Of a stretch of 64,000 nucleotides of DNA, positions 1-11,300 are shown piece by piece. The notes below the pieces were generated by a model. That model searched no databases and had not been told where the DNA came from. It saw nothing but the letters and a program-made list of their open reading frames with translations. The position numbers and the translations under genes were made by a program. The stretch spans positions 45,327,664 to 45,391,663 of the forward strand of contig NC_054535.1 of assembly GCF_017654505.1 (NCBI RefSeq), in the 5' to 3' direction. Within the stretch, counting starts at the first letter, position 1. Each line of letters starts with the position of its first letter. The DNA is from Polyodon spathula. Lineage: Eukaryota; Chordata; Actinopteri; Acipenseriformes; Polyodontidae.

Positions 1-416
1 TCAAGACACACCATCCCTACAGTGAAGTATGGTGGTGGCAGCATCATGCTGTGGGGATGCTTCTTATCAGCAGGGACTGGGCATCTTGTTACAATTGACG
101 GAAGAATGGATGGAGCAAAATACAGGAAAGTACTGCAAGAGAATCTGCTTCAGTCTGCTAAAAAACTGAAGCTTGGGAGGAAATTCACCTTTCAGCAGGA
201 GAATGATCCCAAGCACAAGGCCAAAGCAACATTGGAGTGGCTCAAGAACAAAAAGGTGAATGTCCTACAGTGGCTCAGTCAAAGTCTTGATTTCAGTCCC
301 ATTGAGAATCTGTGGCATTTGAAAATTGCGGTCCACAAGCGTCGTCCAACCAACCTGAACAACCTGGAGCAAATCTGCCAAGAAGAATGGGCCAAAATCA
401 CTCCGATTATATATAC
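1..416 (+). pseudogene. Tc1-like transposase, C-terminal fragment
   Basis: Translation from about base 22 gives a Tc1/mariner DDE transposase. It shows a GGGSIMLWGCF block, then QQENDPKHKAK carrying the second catalytic Asp, then SPIENLWHLKIAVHKR carrying the catalytic Glu. The N-terminal helix-turn-helix half and first Asp lie left of the window, and the 3' end is cut at about 402-416, where LTR-like sequence begins. The usual C-terminus and the right inverted repeat are missing, so this is a dead fragment. It lies in an intron of TBC1D9, upstream of the first exon seen here. Confidence 0.85.
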
Positions 417-884
417 TGTAAATGAGCCTTGCGGCTCAGGTTCATTTCGCCTTTCAAATATAGATCCAGACACAGGGATGGAGGTTTTTAAAGCACAGAT
501 GCTCTATTTTTTTAAATAATAAAAACAAAACAAAAACCTAGCTCTTAGGAGTGCTAACTGACACACACTGGAAAATACACTAATAAGCTGGACAGCTAAG
601 CTGTTTACCGGATGAAAAAAAAAACACAACAAAAACAGTTTCACACAAAACACTCAAAAAGGCTTTCACTACCTTTTCTGTTATGGCTGTACATTCACTT
701 CAGCAGCCTAGAACAGACCGGCTGCTTTCTTTAAATACCCTGCACCTAGCTCTAATTAACAAGGATAGCCAGGTGCAGGGGATAATTACTAAAAAAAACA
801 ATTAACACAATAACACAATTACTGAAATCTAATCAGCCTCTGACCTGGGAGTTGTAGTCCTTTGCTCCCCAGGACTACACTTTC

Positions 885-887
<3 letters not shown>
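417..887 (-). mobile_element. Probable solo LTR
   Basis: Read on the minus strand this stretch starts with TG, has a TATA-like gtatttaaag, an A/T-rich polyadenylation-like part, and ends in ctcatttaca. It abuts the broken Tc1 transposase on the left and a TA array on the right. I could not find a clean target-site duplication (tatac against ctata), so the borders are approximate. Confidence 0.4.

Positions 888-888
<1 letters not shown>

Positions 889-965
<77 letters not shown>
889..965. repeat. (TA)n microsatellite
   Basis: Uninterrupted TA dinucleotide array of about 77 bases in a TBC1D9 intron. Translations through it (runs of IY) are not genes. Confidence 0.97.
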
Positions 966-967
<2 letters not shown>

Positions 968-2108
968 ATGGATGTACAGTTACAGGCAAACCTCGAAGCT
1001 GGGCAATTCGTGAATTGCCCGGGCAAAGTCTGAAATGAATCACAAATATCCTTCATTCCAGGTTTTTCCCAGGCAGATCTAGGAGTGCTCAACAATATCC
1101 AGTCAAAGTCTAAAATTAATCTCAAAGATCTTTCATTTTATATTTTCAGGGGACAGAGACAGAGCTACGATTGAAGAGCTTGTTTGGTCTGCCTACCTGA
1201 GTAGCGTCACTCACTCACTCACTCATCTCATTCATAAAAACTACACAGGAAGTCAGTTTCAGAAAATAGGCATATATTTAAAAATTTATTTTTATTTATG
1301 ACATGACTATATCAAATATTTAAGAGATATATAATTTATTTGAAACAAATTATTAAAATCTAGATATGTATTGCGTACTTACACTCTCAGTCACTCCGCT
1401 GAGTACGCTGTCCAACTGCTTGTCATAAACACTGTCACTGCATCCATCTCTCTGATTGGACAGTTCAGTGCAACTCCTTATTATTATTGGTTGTTATTAC
1501 GTTATTAATAATGCTGTCCTTTTTATACTCAAGTGTCAGTGGGGTTTCTCATGTTAATTTTTGTTCCAGTGCTGTGTGTCTTCTAATTGCAGTCAAATGT
1601 ATATTTTTAGATACTGGATTTCAGTATGTGTTGTGCTTGGCTGTGAGAAGCCATGTGTGTTTTTTCTGCACCTCAGTTGAAGCCATCTGTGTTATGGTAA
1701 CGGCTTTCTCTGTCTCTGTGTTGGGTGTTTATTTTAAGCCTTTTGAATGCTAAGGGTTTTTCGTTTTACAGCTGTGAGTGCTCAAATGCTGTTTCAGAAA
1801 TCCATTACTGGAAAAAAACCCAGTAGATTGCTCTTTGTGTCATAAAAATGTATCCCAAGGGGTACTTGATTGGCAAAACCTGTGCCAATTGCACTAGGAT
1901 TCATTAATTACAGCTTTTGAAAATAAAACATAAGCGGAGGAAGGAAAGCAAAAGTTGATATTAAAATGAGGTGGTTATTTAAATGTAGTTCATTCTCTTT
2001 TTTAAAGTCATTTAAAACAACGTTTCATTCCGTTTCATTCCCGGCACTCAAACCAGAGCATGTCATAATGTGCAATAACGCATCTGGCTCACCCTGATGT
2101 TTTTGCAG
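966..2108. other. TBC1D9 intron, no gene seen
   Basis: Intronic sequence. Contains a short perfect inverted repeat at 1001-1020 and a (tcac)n stretch near 1206-1225. No coding similarity or RNA gene recognised. It ends in a pyrimidine-rich tract and ttttgcag acceptor. Confidence 0.6.
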
Positions 2109-2323
2109 GTGCTATCAATGAGATGGCCACCCATCCGGGTTATTACGAGGATCTGGTAGAGAAGTCCATGGGCAAGTATAACCTGGCCACCGAAGAGATA
2201 GAGAGAGACCTGCACCGCTCGCTTCCGGAGCACCCTGCCTTCCAGAATGAAATGGGGATCGCTGCCTTGAGACGGGTGCTAACGGCGTACGCTTTCAGGA
2301 ACCCCAACATTGGATATTGTCAG
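2109..2323 (+). CDS. TBC1D9: TBC1D9 local exon 1 (TBC catalytic fingers)
   Basis: Acceptor ttttgcag, donor gtaaat. Encodes [15 protein letters not shown] onward. Carries both catalytic fingers, with the Gln of YxQ as the very last codon. It begins with the last two bases of a split Gly codon, so a preceding exon must exist. Confidence 0.96.
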
Positions 2324-5300
2324 GTAAATACAGCCATACCTTTAAACACTATACATTCTGAGGTAAAACTAAAGTTGTCAAGTAGACTGAAGCTACTGTG
2401 CATGAAGGGTGACCTGGATGAAAAATCATTCCCATGAGATCCCTTAATTCAGTCAGTCAGATTGTCTTCTGCCTACTTACAAGTCCCTATATCAAATATC
2501 AGAGTTATTTTTTCTGGCTTAGTAAGTTTATTCGGCACATCCTTTCTGAAAAAAAAAAAAGCTTGCTCATTGACAATTTTGCATAGAATCTAGACTTCGG
2601 TCATATAAAGTGTTCTGAAGAGGTTACAGACGCCGTTGTTTTAGTTTTTTGTTTTGTTTTTTTGCTGTTCTCCTCTGCCATTGAGTATACACCTTTGCTG
2701 TCCTCCTGTGCATACGCTCCGGTAAGGAAAGTTGTTATTGGTTGCCGCAGATGCTGTGCCCTTGTGTAACCTCTCCTCTTCTACCCCTGCTTGTGTACCT
2801 GACAGGCCATGAATATTGTGACCTCTGTGCTGCTGCTGTATGCAAAAGAGGAGGAGGCCTTCTGGCTGCTTGTGGCTCTTTGTGAAAGGATGCTGCCAGA
2901 CTACTACAACACAAGGGTTGTTGGCAAGTACAGCGCCATAATTCATCACTGAATTACTGTATCAAAACAGAATGTAGTTCTCTTATATTATAACAGTTTA
3001 GGAAAGGTTTTCACACCTTCCCTCCCTCCCTCTGTCTCTCAGGCGCGCTGGTGGATCAGGGTGTGTTTGAGGAGCTGGCCCGGGAGTATGTGCCCCAGCT
3101 GTATGACTGCATGCAGGACCTGGGTGTGATCTCCACCATTTCCCTGTCCTGGTTCCTCACAATGTTCCTCAGCGTCATGCCCTTCGAGAGTGCCGTGGTG
3201 GTAGTGGATTGCTTCTTCTGCGAGGGGATCAAAGTCATCTTCCAGCTGGCCCTCGCCGTGCTCGACTCCAACATAGACAAGTTGCTCAATTGCAAGGACG
3301 ACGGGGAGGCCATGACTGTTTTGGGAAGGTAAGGATTTGTCTTCCCTCAGTTGTGACTGTCGATGGTAAATCTGCAAGGTATACCAGGTGGAGAGTGCTT
3401 AAAGCAGTCCCTGCTGTTTATTGTATTTCTTTGTTTTGCAGTAACACATTGTTCATAACTTAAAAAGCTGAACACAAAAAGGAGAACTTATAAGAATGAA
3501 ACCTATAAGGATGTCATTTTGGTTAGTATCTTTTTCAGTGTACACCTGAAGTACTGTCGGCACTAACCGGCACATTGCACTAACCCACTCAAGGCTGTAA
3601 TTTCATACTGTAACGTGTGGACTTCAAGTGCTTGAACCCCAGGTGTCTATATAACATAGTACGTATGTACAGAATGTTGTGTGTTGTTACTTTGATAACG
3701 GGACACTGTGATTCCTTCCTGCAGGTATTTGGACAGTGTGACTAACAAGGACAGCACATTGCCGCCAATCCCCCACCTGCACTCCCTTCTTACTGACGAC
3801 GGGGAGCCACACCCTGAGGTTGACATCTTCAAGCTCGTCAGGAGTTCATACGAGGTGAGGATCTTTTTAAAACTTACAAAAATTATGATTAAATAATTAA
3901 GTATTTTATTGGCCTGCTCACATACGGGGTTCTAATTACAGAAAATATACATTCACAAATGTGAAATGTATGTACTCTATCAATGATGCATTTTACATTT
4001 TAATCACCCATGTCAATTGTGAAAAAAGGTGAACAAATGTGAAACAATATATATGTTATGAAACCCAAATAAATACACTCAAGTCACAGTTGAACACAAT
4101 TCTGATTTCAACAAAGTGGTGTCAGATGTCAACATGAAAGGGGCTTATGGAAGGTTTGAAAGCTTAATTCAAGCTTTAGCCTTCTAAAAATAATTATACA
4201 AAAGCATACAGTGCAGCAGACTACAGTGCATTATGCATTTGATGCACCATACGTTTTAAGTTATATATGTTTGACGGTAACATTTCTGCTTGTTTTAAGT
4301 TCAAAGCAACTGAAAACATCACATAGCCATAGCACCTTGAATAACTGGTGTGTCAACATGTACCCTCACAGTTGCAGTATTGAGATTACTACTTTTTTCT
4401 TAGAAAGAAAAAAATGTTCAAGCATAAATAATTGAATATAACTGTGTGAAATGATTACATTCTTTAGATATAACAATAAATATAACCTATTCACATAAAA
4501 ATGTCCTAGATAGCAAATCAACATTTTCCTAAATGAGTTTAAAATGACCTATTCAAACGGCGGAAGATCTAAATACCAACGCTGTTTACATTTAGATGTT
4601 GGGTTTCACACCTACCCTTCTTTCAATGATTTAATCCATGTCGGCCTCTAGATCAGTTGAATAGACCCTATGATGTTTTTTAGCCACTGTAATAGGGGAA
4701 ACCATCTAATCTTTAGATACTTTTCAGACTACAGGCATTAATCGCATGCTCAGGGCTTGAATGAGCCTGTTATGTAAGGGTCTTTGGAGCAGATAATGGT
4801 AGTTAGATGCTGAAGAAATCTCGTATACAACAGTATAGATCCTGGGCACTGGGAATGGGTACATCAGAAAATGTACTGATATGTAAAAAGACACAGGTAA
4901 TTGGGTTAATGAGTAGCAGTACATTTGATTGTGGCTTTCCATTTCACACAAACTGCATTCAGGGTGTGTTTTTAAGAATCACTGGGCCAGATTCACTTAG
5001 TAGTTTGTAAAATTCTACCCTTTTTATTCTTTTAAAAGGAATAAAGCAACTTTTTTTTTTAATGAAAACTGACCAAAGTATGATAATTTAAGCTACTCAT
5101 TTTAACCAGTTTAGTTTGTTTTGACACTGCACTAAACCTAAACGTCAGTAAACGTAGATAGTTGTAGGATGGGATAGTTGATGCAGTCCTTCCTATTTAT
5201 GAAGGTGAGAGATCATTTGCACCACTTGGATTGCACCCCAAAAATATGTTCCCTTTATCCATCTATTGAACTGTCAAGAAAGATACTGAAAATCGAATCA

Positions 5301-8300
5301 TGGTTAACATAAGCAAATACTAATACCTTGTGCAAAACATGCAAAGAAATGGTTTGAAATGTTGAATACTAACTGTAACTGATACAGTGAAGGAAAATAT
5401 GACACAGTGACAAAAATAGCATCAGTCCTGAGTGACACATGATTTTCAAACAAGGCAGTTGAACCTTAAAAACAAAGTACTGTTCATGCCTTGTATTTGT
5501 TATTTGTTTTGCTTTTTGTGGCATTTTGAACTCTGCCGTACATTCACACAGCAAGATTGCTAGATCAATTCTTTTGACGTACTATATTAAATTGACCCCC
5601 ACAATTCTAATCAGTAGGTTTTTTTTTCTCTTTTTTAGAAATTTGGGACCATCAGGGCAGATGTTATTGAACAGATGCGATTTAAACAGAGGCTGAGGGT
5701 GATCCAGACAATCGAAGACACCACAAAACGCAATGTGGTGAGTCTGAACAACAACTTGATAGTCTGATTGAATTAAGCAAAACTGAGCAAAGATTCAGAT
5801 GGATGGTAATGATTTTTTTTTTTGTTAACTTCTAGGTACGAACTATTGTGACTGAAACAGCATTCAGTATCGATGAGCTTGAAGAATTGTATGTCCTCTT
5901 CAAGGTAATCTATATTGAGTAATATGTTTGGACTGGCTTCTATATTTACTCTGTGGAGGACCTGAACTTTCTAACAGTGTTTTTTAAGAAAGCGTCAGAT
6001 GCCATATAAGAGACCCATGACCATGTATGGTAGCCACCTTAAACAGCCAAGCTGTGTTGCGCAAGTGTGCTTATGGATTTTTGATGTTAGAAGCTGTCAG
6101 AATTAACATGTAAACTGATACTGATACGTAGTAATATATTTCAAAGCCAATCACCTAGCAACAGGACCTTGAGTAATTGGCGTTATAACATCTAACCTCG
6201 CCATGCAGTTTCGGTTTGAGAATTTAAATAGATAAATAAATAAATGGTAACTAAGTAAAACTGATAGAGCACCAGTACATCATACGATTAATACATTTCT
6301 TTGAACGTTTTGTGGTGACAATGACTGCTTGTAGATAAACAAGTCAGGCCTACAATATGACGCAAAATGGAAGTCTGCCTGTACGCAGGTCTTATGCAAA
6401 TAGATTCACTAAAACACAGTGGTATTTACAGTATAATTGTAAATCTCGAAAAACTACTCACTTCTAAATACAGTATAATTGTAAATCTCGAAAAACTACT
6501 CACTTCTAAATCTTTTGTAGTCATCTTTGTATTACTTTAGTATAAATACATGTCAATTTGGATTCATATGTTGTTTTTTTCTGACTTTATGTGAACGAAA
6601 AGACACACATTTGCCCATTTTCCCATTGGAAATAGTGATATTTTGAAATATCACTGTCCTGGTCACAAAAGCAAAGTTTGTGGGGAATAATAGCCATTTT
6701 CTATACTTTTGAGGCATAAGCAATTAGGAAATAACACTTACTACCCAGGAACAAAAAAAAAAAAAAAATTTTGTTACACAGTGTTATCGTATCTGGTACT
6801 GGGATGAATGTGGGGCAAATGGAACTGAGTGAACCTCCTTCTTGATTTGCCATATGTGACACTGGAATGTAATTGGTGTACAGTATGCTTCCTTAATTGG
6901 GAGACTTCTTTCTGAAATTTTGGAGTTCTTTCAAACAGGCTGTCTGCTTTCTGTGCAATAGCACTTCCAATTTCTGGAACAGTTTGCAGAGGATTATTTT
7001 TTGGGTCACATAAGGACAAATGGCAGATTGATATCAGTTTAGTAAGTGCTTAGATGTAGTGTGTGTGTGCGTGCTGTGCGTGCTGTGCCTGGTTGATGTG
7101 TCAGTCAGTCTTCTTCTGTTTCCTTCACCCTGGTGACCTGTAAACACGGCTGCTGGCTGACCTGGTTTGGTGTCTGGAACTCTGCATCTCACCAGGTCTG
7201 ACAGTTGAGCATGTGCCCTGCCTAAAGACAGAGGAACTGTCTGGTCTCGCATGGTGGTGTCAGATGTCAACATGAAAAGGGGCTTATGAAGGGTCTGAAA
7301 GCTTAATTCAAGCTTTAGCCTTCCAAAAATAATTATACAAAAGCATACAGTCCGGCAGACTACAGTGCATTATACATTTGAAGCACAGTACGTTTTAAGT
7401 TTACATATGATTGACAGCAATATTTCTACTTGTTTTAAGTTCAAAACAACATATAGCCATAGCACCTTGAATAATTGGTGTGTCAACATGTAACCTCACA
7501 GTTGCAGTATTGACATTGACTAAATCTCTTAAAAAAAAATGTTCAAGCATAAATAATTGAATATAAGTAAGTGAAAAGATTAAATTATTTGGCTATAACA
7601 ATAAATATAACCTGTTCACATAAACGTCTTAGATTGTTCTACTTGTATATGTTTTATATGTTTTGCCTATTCACGTGAAACAACACCTTTCTACAAATTG
7701 AAATGTGCGTAGCTTTTTTTTTTTTTTCCCCTGATACATTTTTCTGTATATTATTTCCTTTCCTGGGCAGGCTGAACATTTGACAAGCTGCTACTGGGGG
7801 GGGAACAGCAACCCCACAGACAGACACGACCCCAGTCTGCCCTACCTGGAGCAGTACCGCATTGACTTGGAGCAGTTTAAGGGTCTCTTCGGACTTCTCT
7901 TCCCATGGGCCTGTGGGGTGCACTCCGACTCGCTGGCAGTGCGCTTCTTCAGACTGCTGGACCAGAACGGCGACTCCTTCATCAACTTCAGAGAGTTTGT
8001 CACTGGTTTAAGTACGTTAGATGTTGCAGCATCTACTTTTGTCTTGAAAACTGCAGAAACTACATACAGTAGACTTATATTTTTATAGTTGAGACTTGAT
8101 GGTTTTTTTTCCTTTCTGTGTAAATTTGGTTTTGTATAATTTAGTTTTTCCTCCTAATTTATTTATCTTACATTTTCTCCTGCCTACAGCTGCAACAGTT
8201 GAGTAATCCATTTTACATTCGAATTCATCCAAAGAATGTTTTGCCAGATTTCTCCCAATGTATACAATAAAATACAATACTCTAACTCCTAACACTCCTC

Positions 8301-11300
8301 CCTGAGTTAAATAAAGTCTACTACTCACATTGATCTTCACTATTGAGGATACATTCGCACAGGAGGTTGGCAGGTTATGTTGGTATTCTTTAAACCATAA
8401 CTGATGCATATTCTTTGAGGAATTGATTATTCAAATGTTTTTGATTTATATTATAATAAAATATGTATTTGTATCTATTTTGTAGGTGTGTTGTGTCACG
8501 GAGATCTGACTGAAAAACTAAAGCTATTGTATAAAATGCACGTACTGACTGGTAAGTAAAAACTTGATAAACATAAGAACTGGGAAGGGGTGCAACCCTC
8601 CCTTCCCAAGTTATTGAATCATTTTAACAAACTATGCTGTGGCTTTAGCTGTGAAGCAAAGGGAGTGACTGTCTTTCATTTAAATTGTTTCTAAAGTATG
8701 GTACAAATGTAGATGCAACTTATTTGGGATAAAGTAGAAATAGAGATCCTGCATATTTTGTGGCTGTCGAATATTTGGTTTGGTTAAACCTCCTTGCAGT
8801 ATGTGGGCAGTAAAATATTTGTGGATATGCTAGTATGTACACTATACACATATTTAGGCCTAGTATGGTTTACATTGTAATATAAACTGTATGAAAGCCA
8901 CACAACAGGAGAGTGGTTAAGATATTATAATGATTTTGTTTATGCTAATGAAAAACTTGGTTTGTGCTGCCTGTTTTAATTAGAGCAAGACTAATTCTGA
9001 GCTATACAAGAACAAAATCTGTGAAACCTTGAACTAGAAACATAATAAACAGATACATTACTCTTTTGTTTTTGATACACTACTCCCAGTGGAAATTAGT
9101 CTGCTCTTGCTTTGTGTTGGCTGTTGATGTTGTATTCAAGCACATCTCATTGGTGTGCTATAAGAAAATGTTTGCTGAAAATGTTTCAGTCCTTGCTGAC
9201 TTTCAGACTGGTGTCCAAATGAATGTATGACTGTACAGCAGGCTATAATTAATCAAGTACATTTCAGGATCACGAGTATGCATTTGAGCAGCTAACAAAT
9301 GCGTTCTAAGGGTCAAATGCAGAAAAAACTTTGGTAATAGGAAGGTTTCCAGCACTGCATACAGTTGAATTAAGAACTGCATATCACACCGCCCTAGCTA
9401 GACTGACAGATACAGTACATATGGCATCAAATTACTGTGTCAGTCTGGCTTTATATATATAGCTATAGCTGTAGCTATAGATATAGATACTGATAGAGGG
9501 AGAGATAGATAGATAGTAAATATGAACTGGAGAGGAGGGTCATAGTGGAAAATTATTGCCCTGAGAGAAGACTGTTGTTACTGACAAGGGGCTATAATAC
9601 TCAAACTTGCTGAGGGCATTACACCCTGTATTTTCAAGGTGTGGTATCCAAAGCATAATCAACAAGTACAGAGAAACATCATCTGTAATTGACAAGACCC
9701 AGAAATCTATCTAACAAGGATGAGCAATACTTGAAGACAATATCCTTAAGGAATTGAAAGAAGACAAGCGTTGAATTGACAACAGAACTGGCAGAAGGCA
9801 CAGGTGTCATTGTCGATCAAATCAACAGTATGAAGGTCACTCTTGAAATCAGGACTTTAAGGATGTGTTGCAGTAGGAATACCTCTGTTAAGAAAGGGGA
9901 ACAAGACTACAAGGTTAAAATATGCACAAAAACACAGGATGGACTGTGGAACACAATGGTGCTTTGGATGGTGTTGATGGATGGACCTGTGCCTTCTGCC
10001 AGTTCTGTTGTCAATATACATTATATATACATTTTTCTACTCCTAAATGGCTATGAAAAAAATGTAATACACATGCAAATCTAAAATGTCAGGCCTACAA
10101 AGTGACAGTAATTCAAATTAAGTAAGATTTGCTTGAATTATTTTATTAGCTCTGCCCTTTAAACTCTTAGTGATCCACACTTTATATTGAAGGTGTAAAA
10201 TGAATCCATTATGTACTGTTGCCTTTCAGCAACGTGCAGGTTTGATGTATAGTAATTAGGTGCTTCTTTTCATCTGCCACAGAGCCAGCCCCTGAACATG
10301 AGGAACCTGATTCCGCTTTTGAAGCTACTCAGTATTTCTTTGAAGATATCACACCAGAGACTTCACACGGTGTGTATATATTTGTCAGTGTTTTTTGAAG
10401 ATAAATGTTAGTGCTGCTCGTAACATTTGAAAGCAGCGTTTATTCACTACTTCAATGTCTACTTCAATGTTTCATTCAGTTATCTGCAATTTGTAACATT
10501 GCCAGGTTTTGCTTTGCCTCTTAGTTGTTTACAAGTTAACAGTCACTCACAATTAACTGCAGTGTTGTTATCTGTTTGCAGGGCAAGATGTAGTGTAGGC
10601 TTTGTTCATATTGAATCTGTTATCAATAAACTTGAGCTTAGCATTATTATTTCTTAGCGTACTTTAGTATTAATTATTTTCTGATGTAGATATGTCTAAA
10701 TTAAATAAAGTTGAAAGATGAATCTTTTCAGCTAAATGTTGTTACACTGAACTGTGTGTTATTTTCAGTTTTAACTTGACAAATTTACTGTGTTTATATA
10801 AACATCTATAAATGTAATTACATTTAATCATATGTATTCCACTTCAATTATAGGAATCCTAGTGGGGGTGAGGGTATGTGCCACATTTTTTTAAACAAAG
10901 TAGATTTTTCCTTTTTGTAGGACTTGATTCCAGATCTAAGAATGATAAAGATGATGGTTTTGTAACCGTCAACTTCAGAACAGAGAAAGGTAAGGTTTTA
11001 TTTTTGTGAAGCTAGTGCCTTATTTATTTTACTAGATTTAGTACCACAAAGGGTCTTTTTAAATCATTAATTATGTATGCTGCATGCCCAGAAATGGTAA
11101 GCCAGCTCAGTGGAATCACATCTCTGAGTGTGCACAGATTTGAGAAGTACAGTATGCAGTAAGCAGAAGCCGGAGGTAGGGGAGTGGAATTTTGCAGAGT
11201 ATTAACCTAATCCTGTTGAAATAATATCTGTATAAAAGTTTATCTGGGATATTCTAACAAGTTAAAGCCTATAATATCCCAAAATAAAATTAAAGAGTAG

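Noticed and set aside
829..1125. Minus-strand 98-codon frame
   Set aside because: Most of it is IYIYIY from the TA array; no family features.
9776..10084. 102-codon plus-strand frame as a host gene
   Set aside because: Part of it matches decayed Tc1 transposase in mixed frames, so it is a pseudogene fragment.
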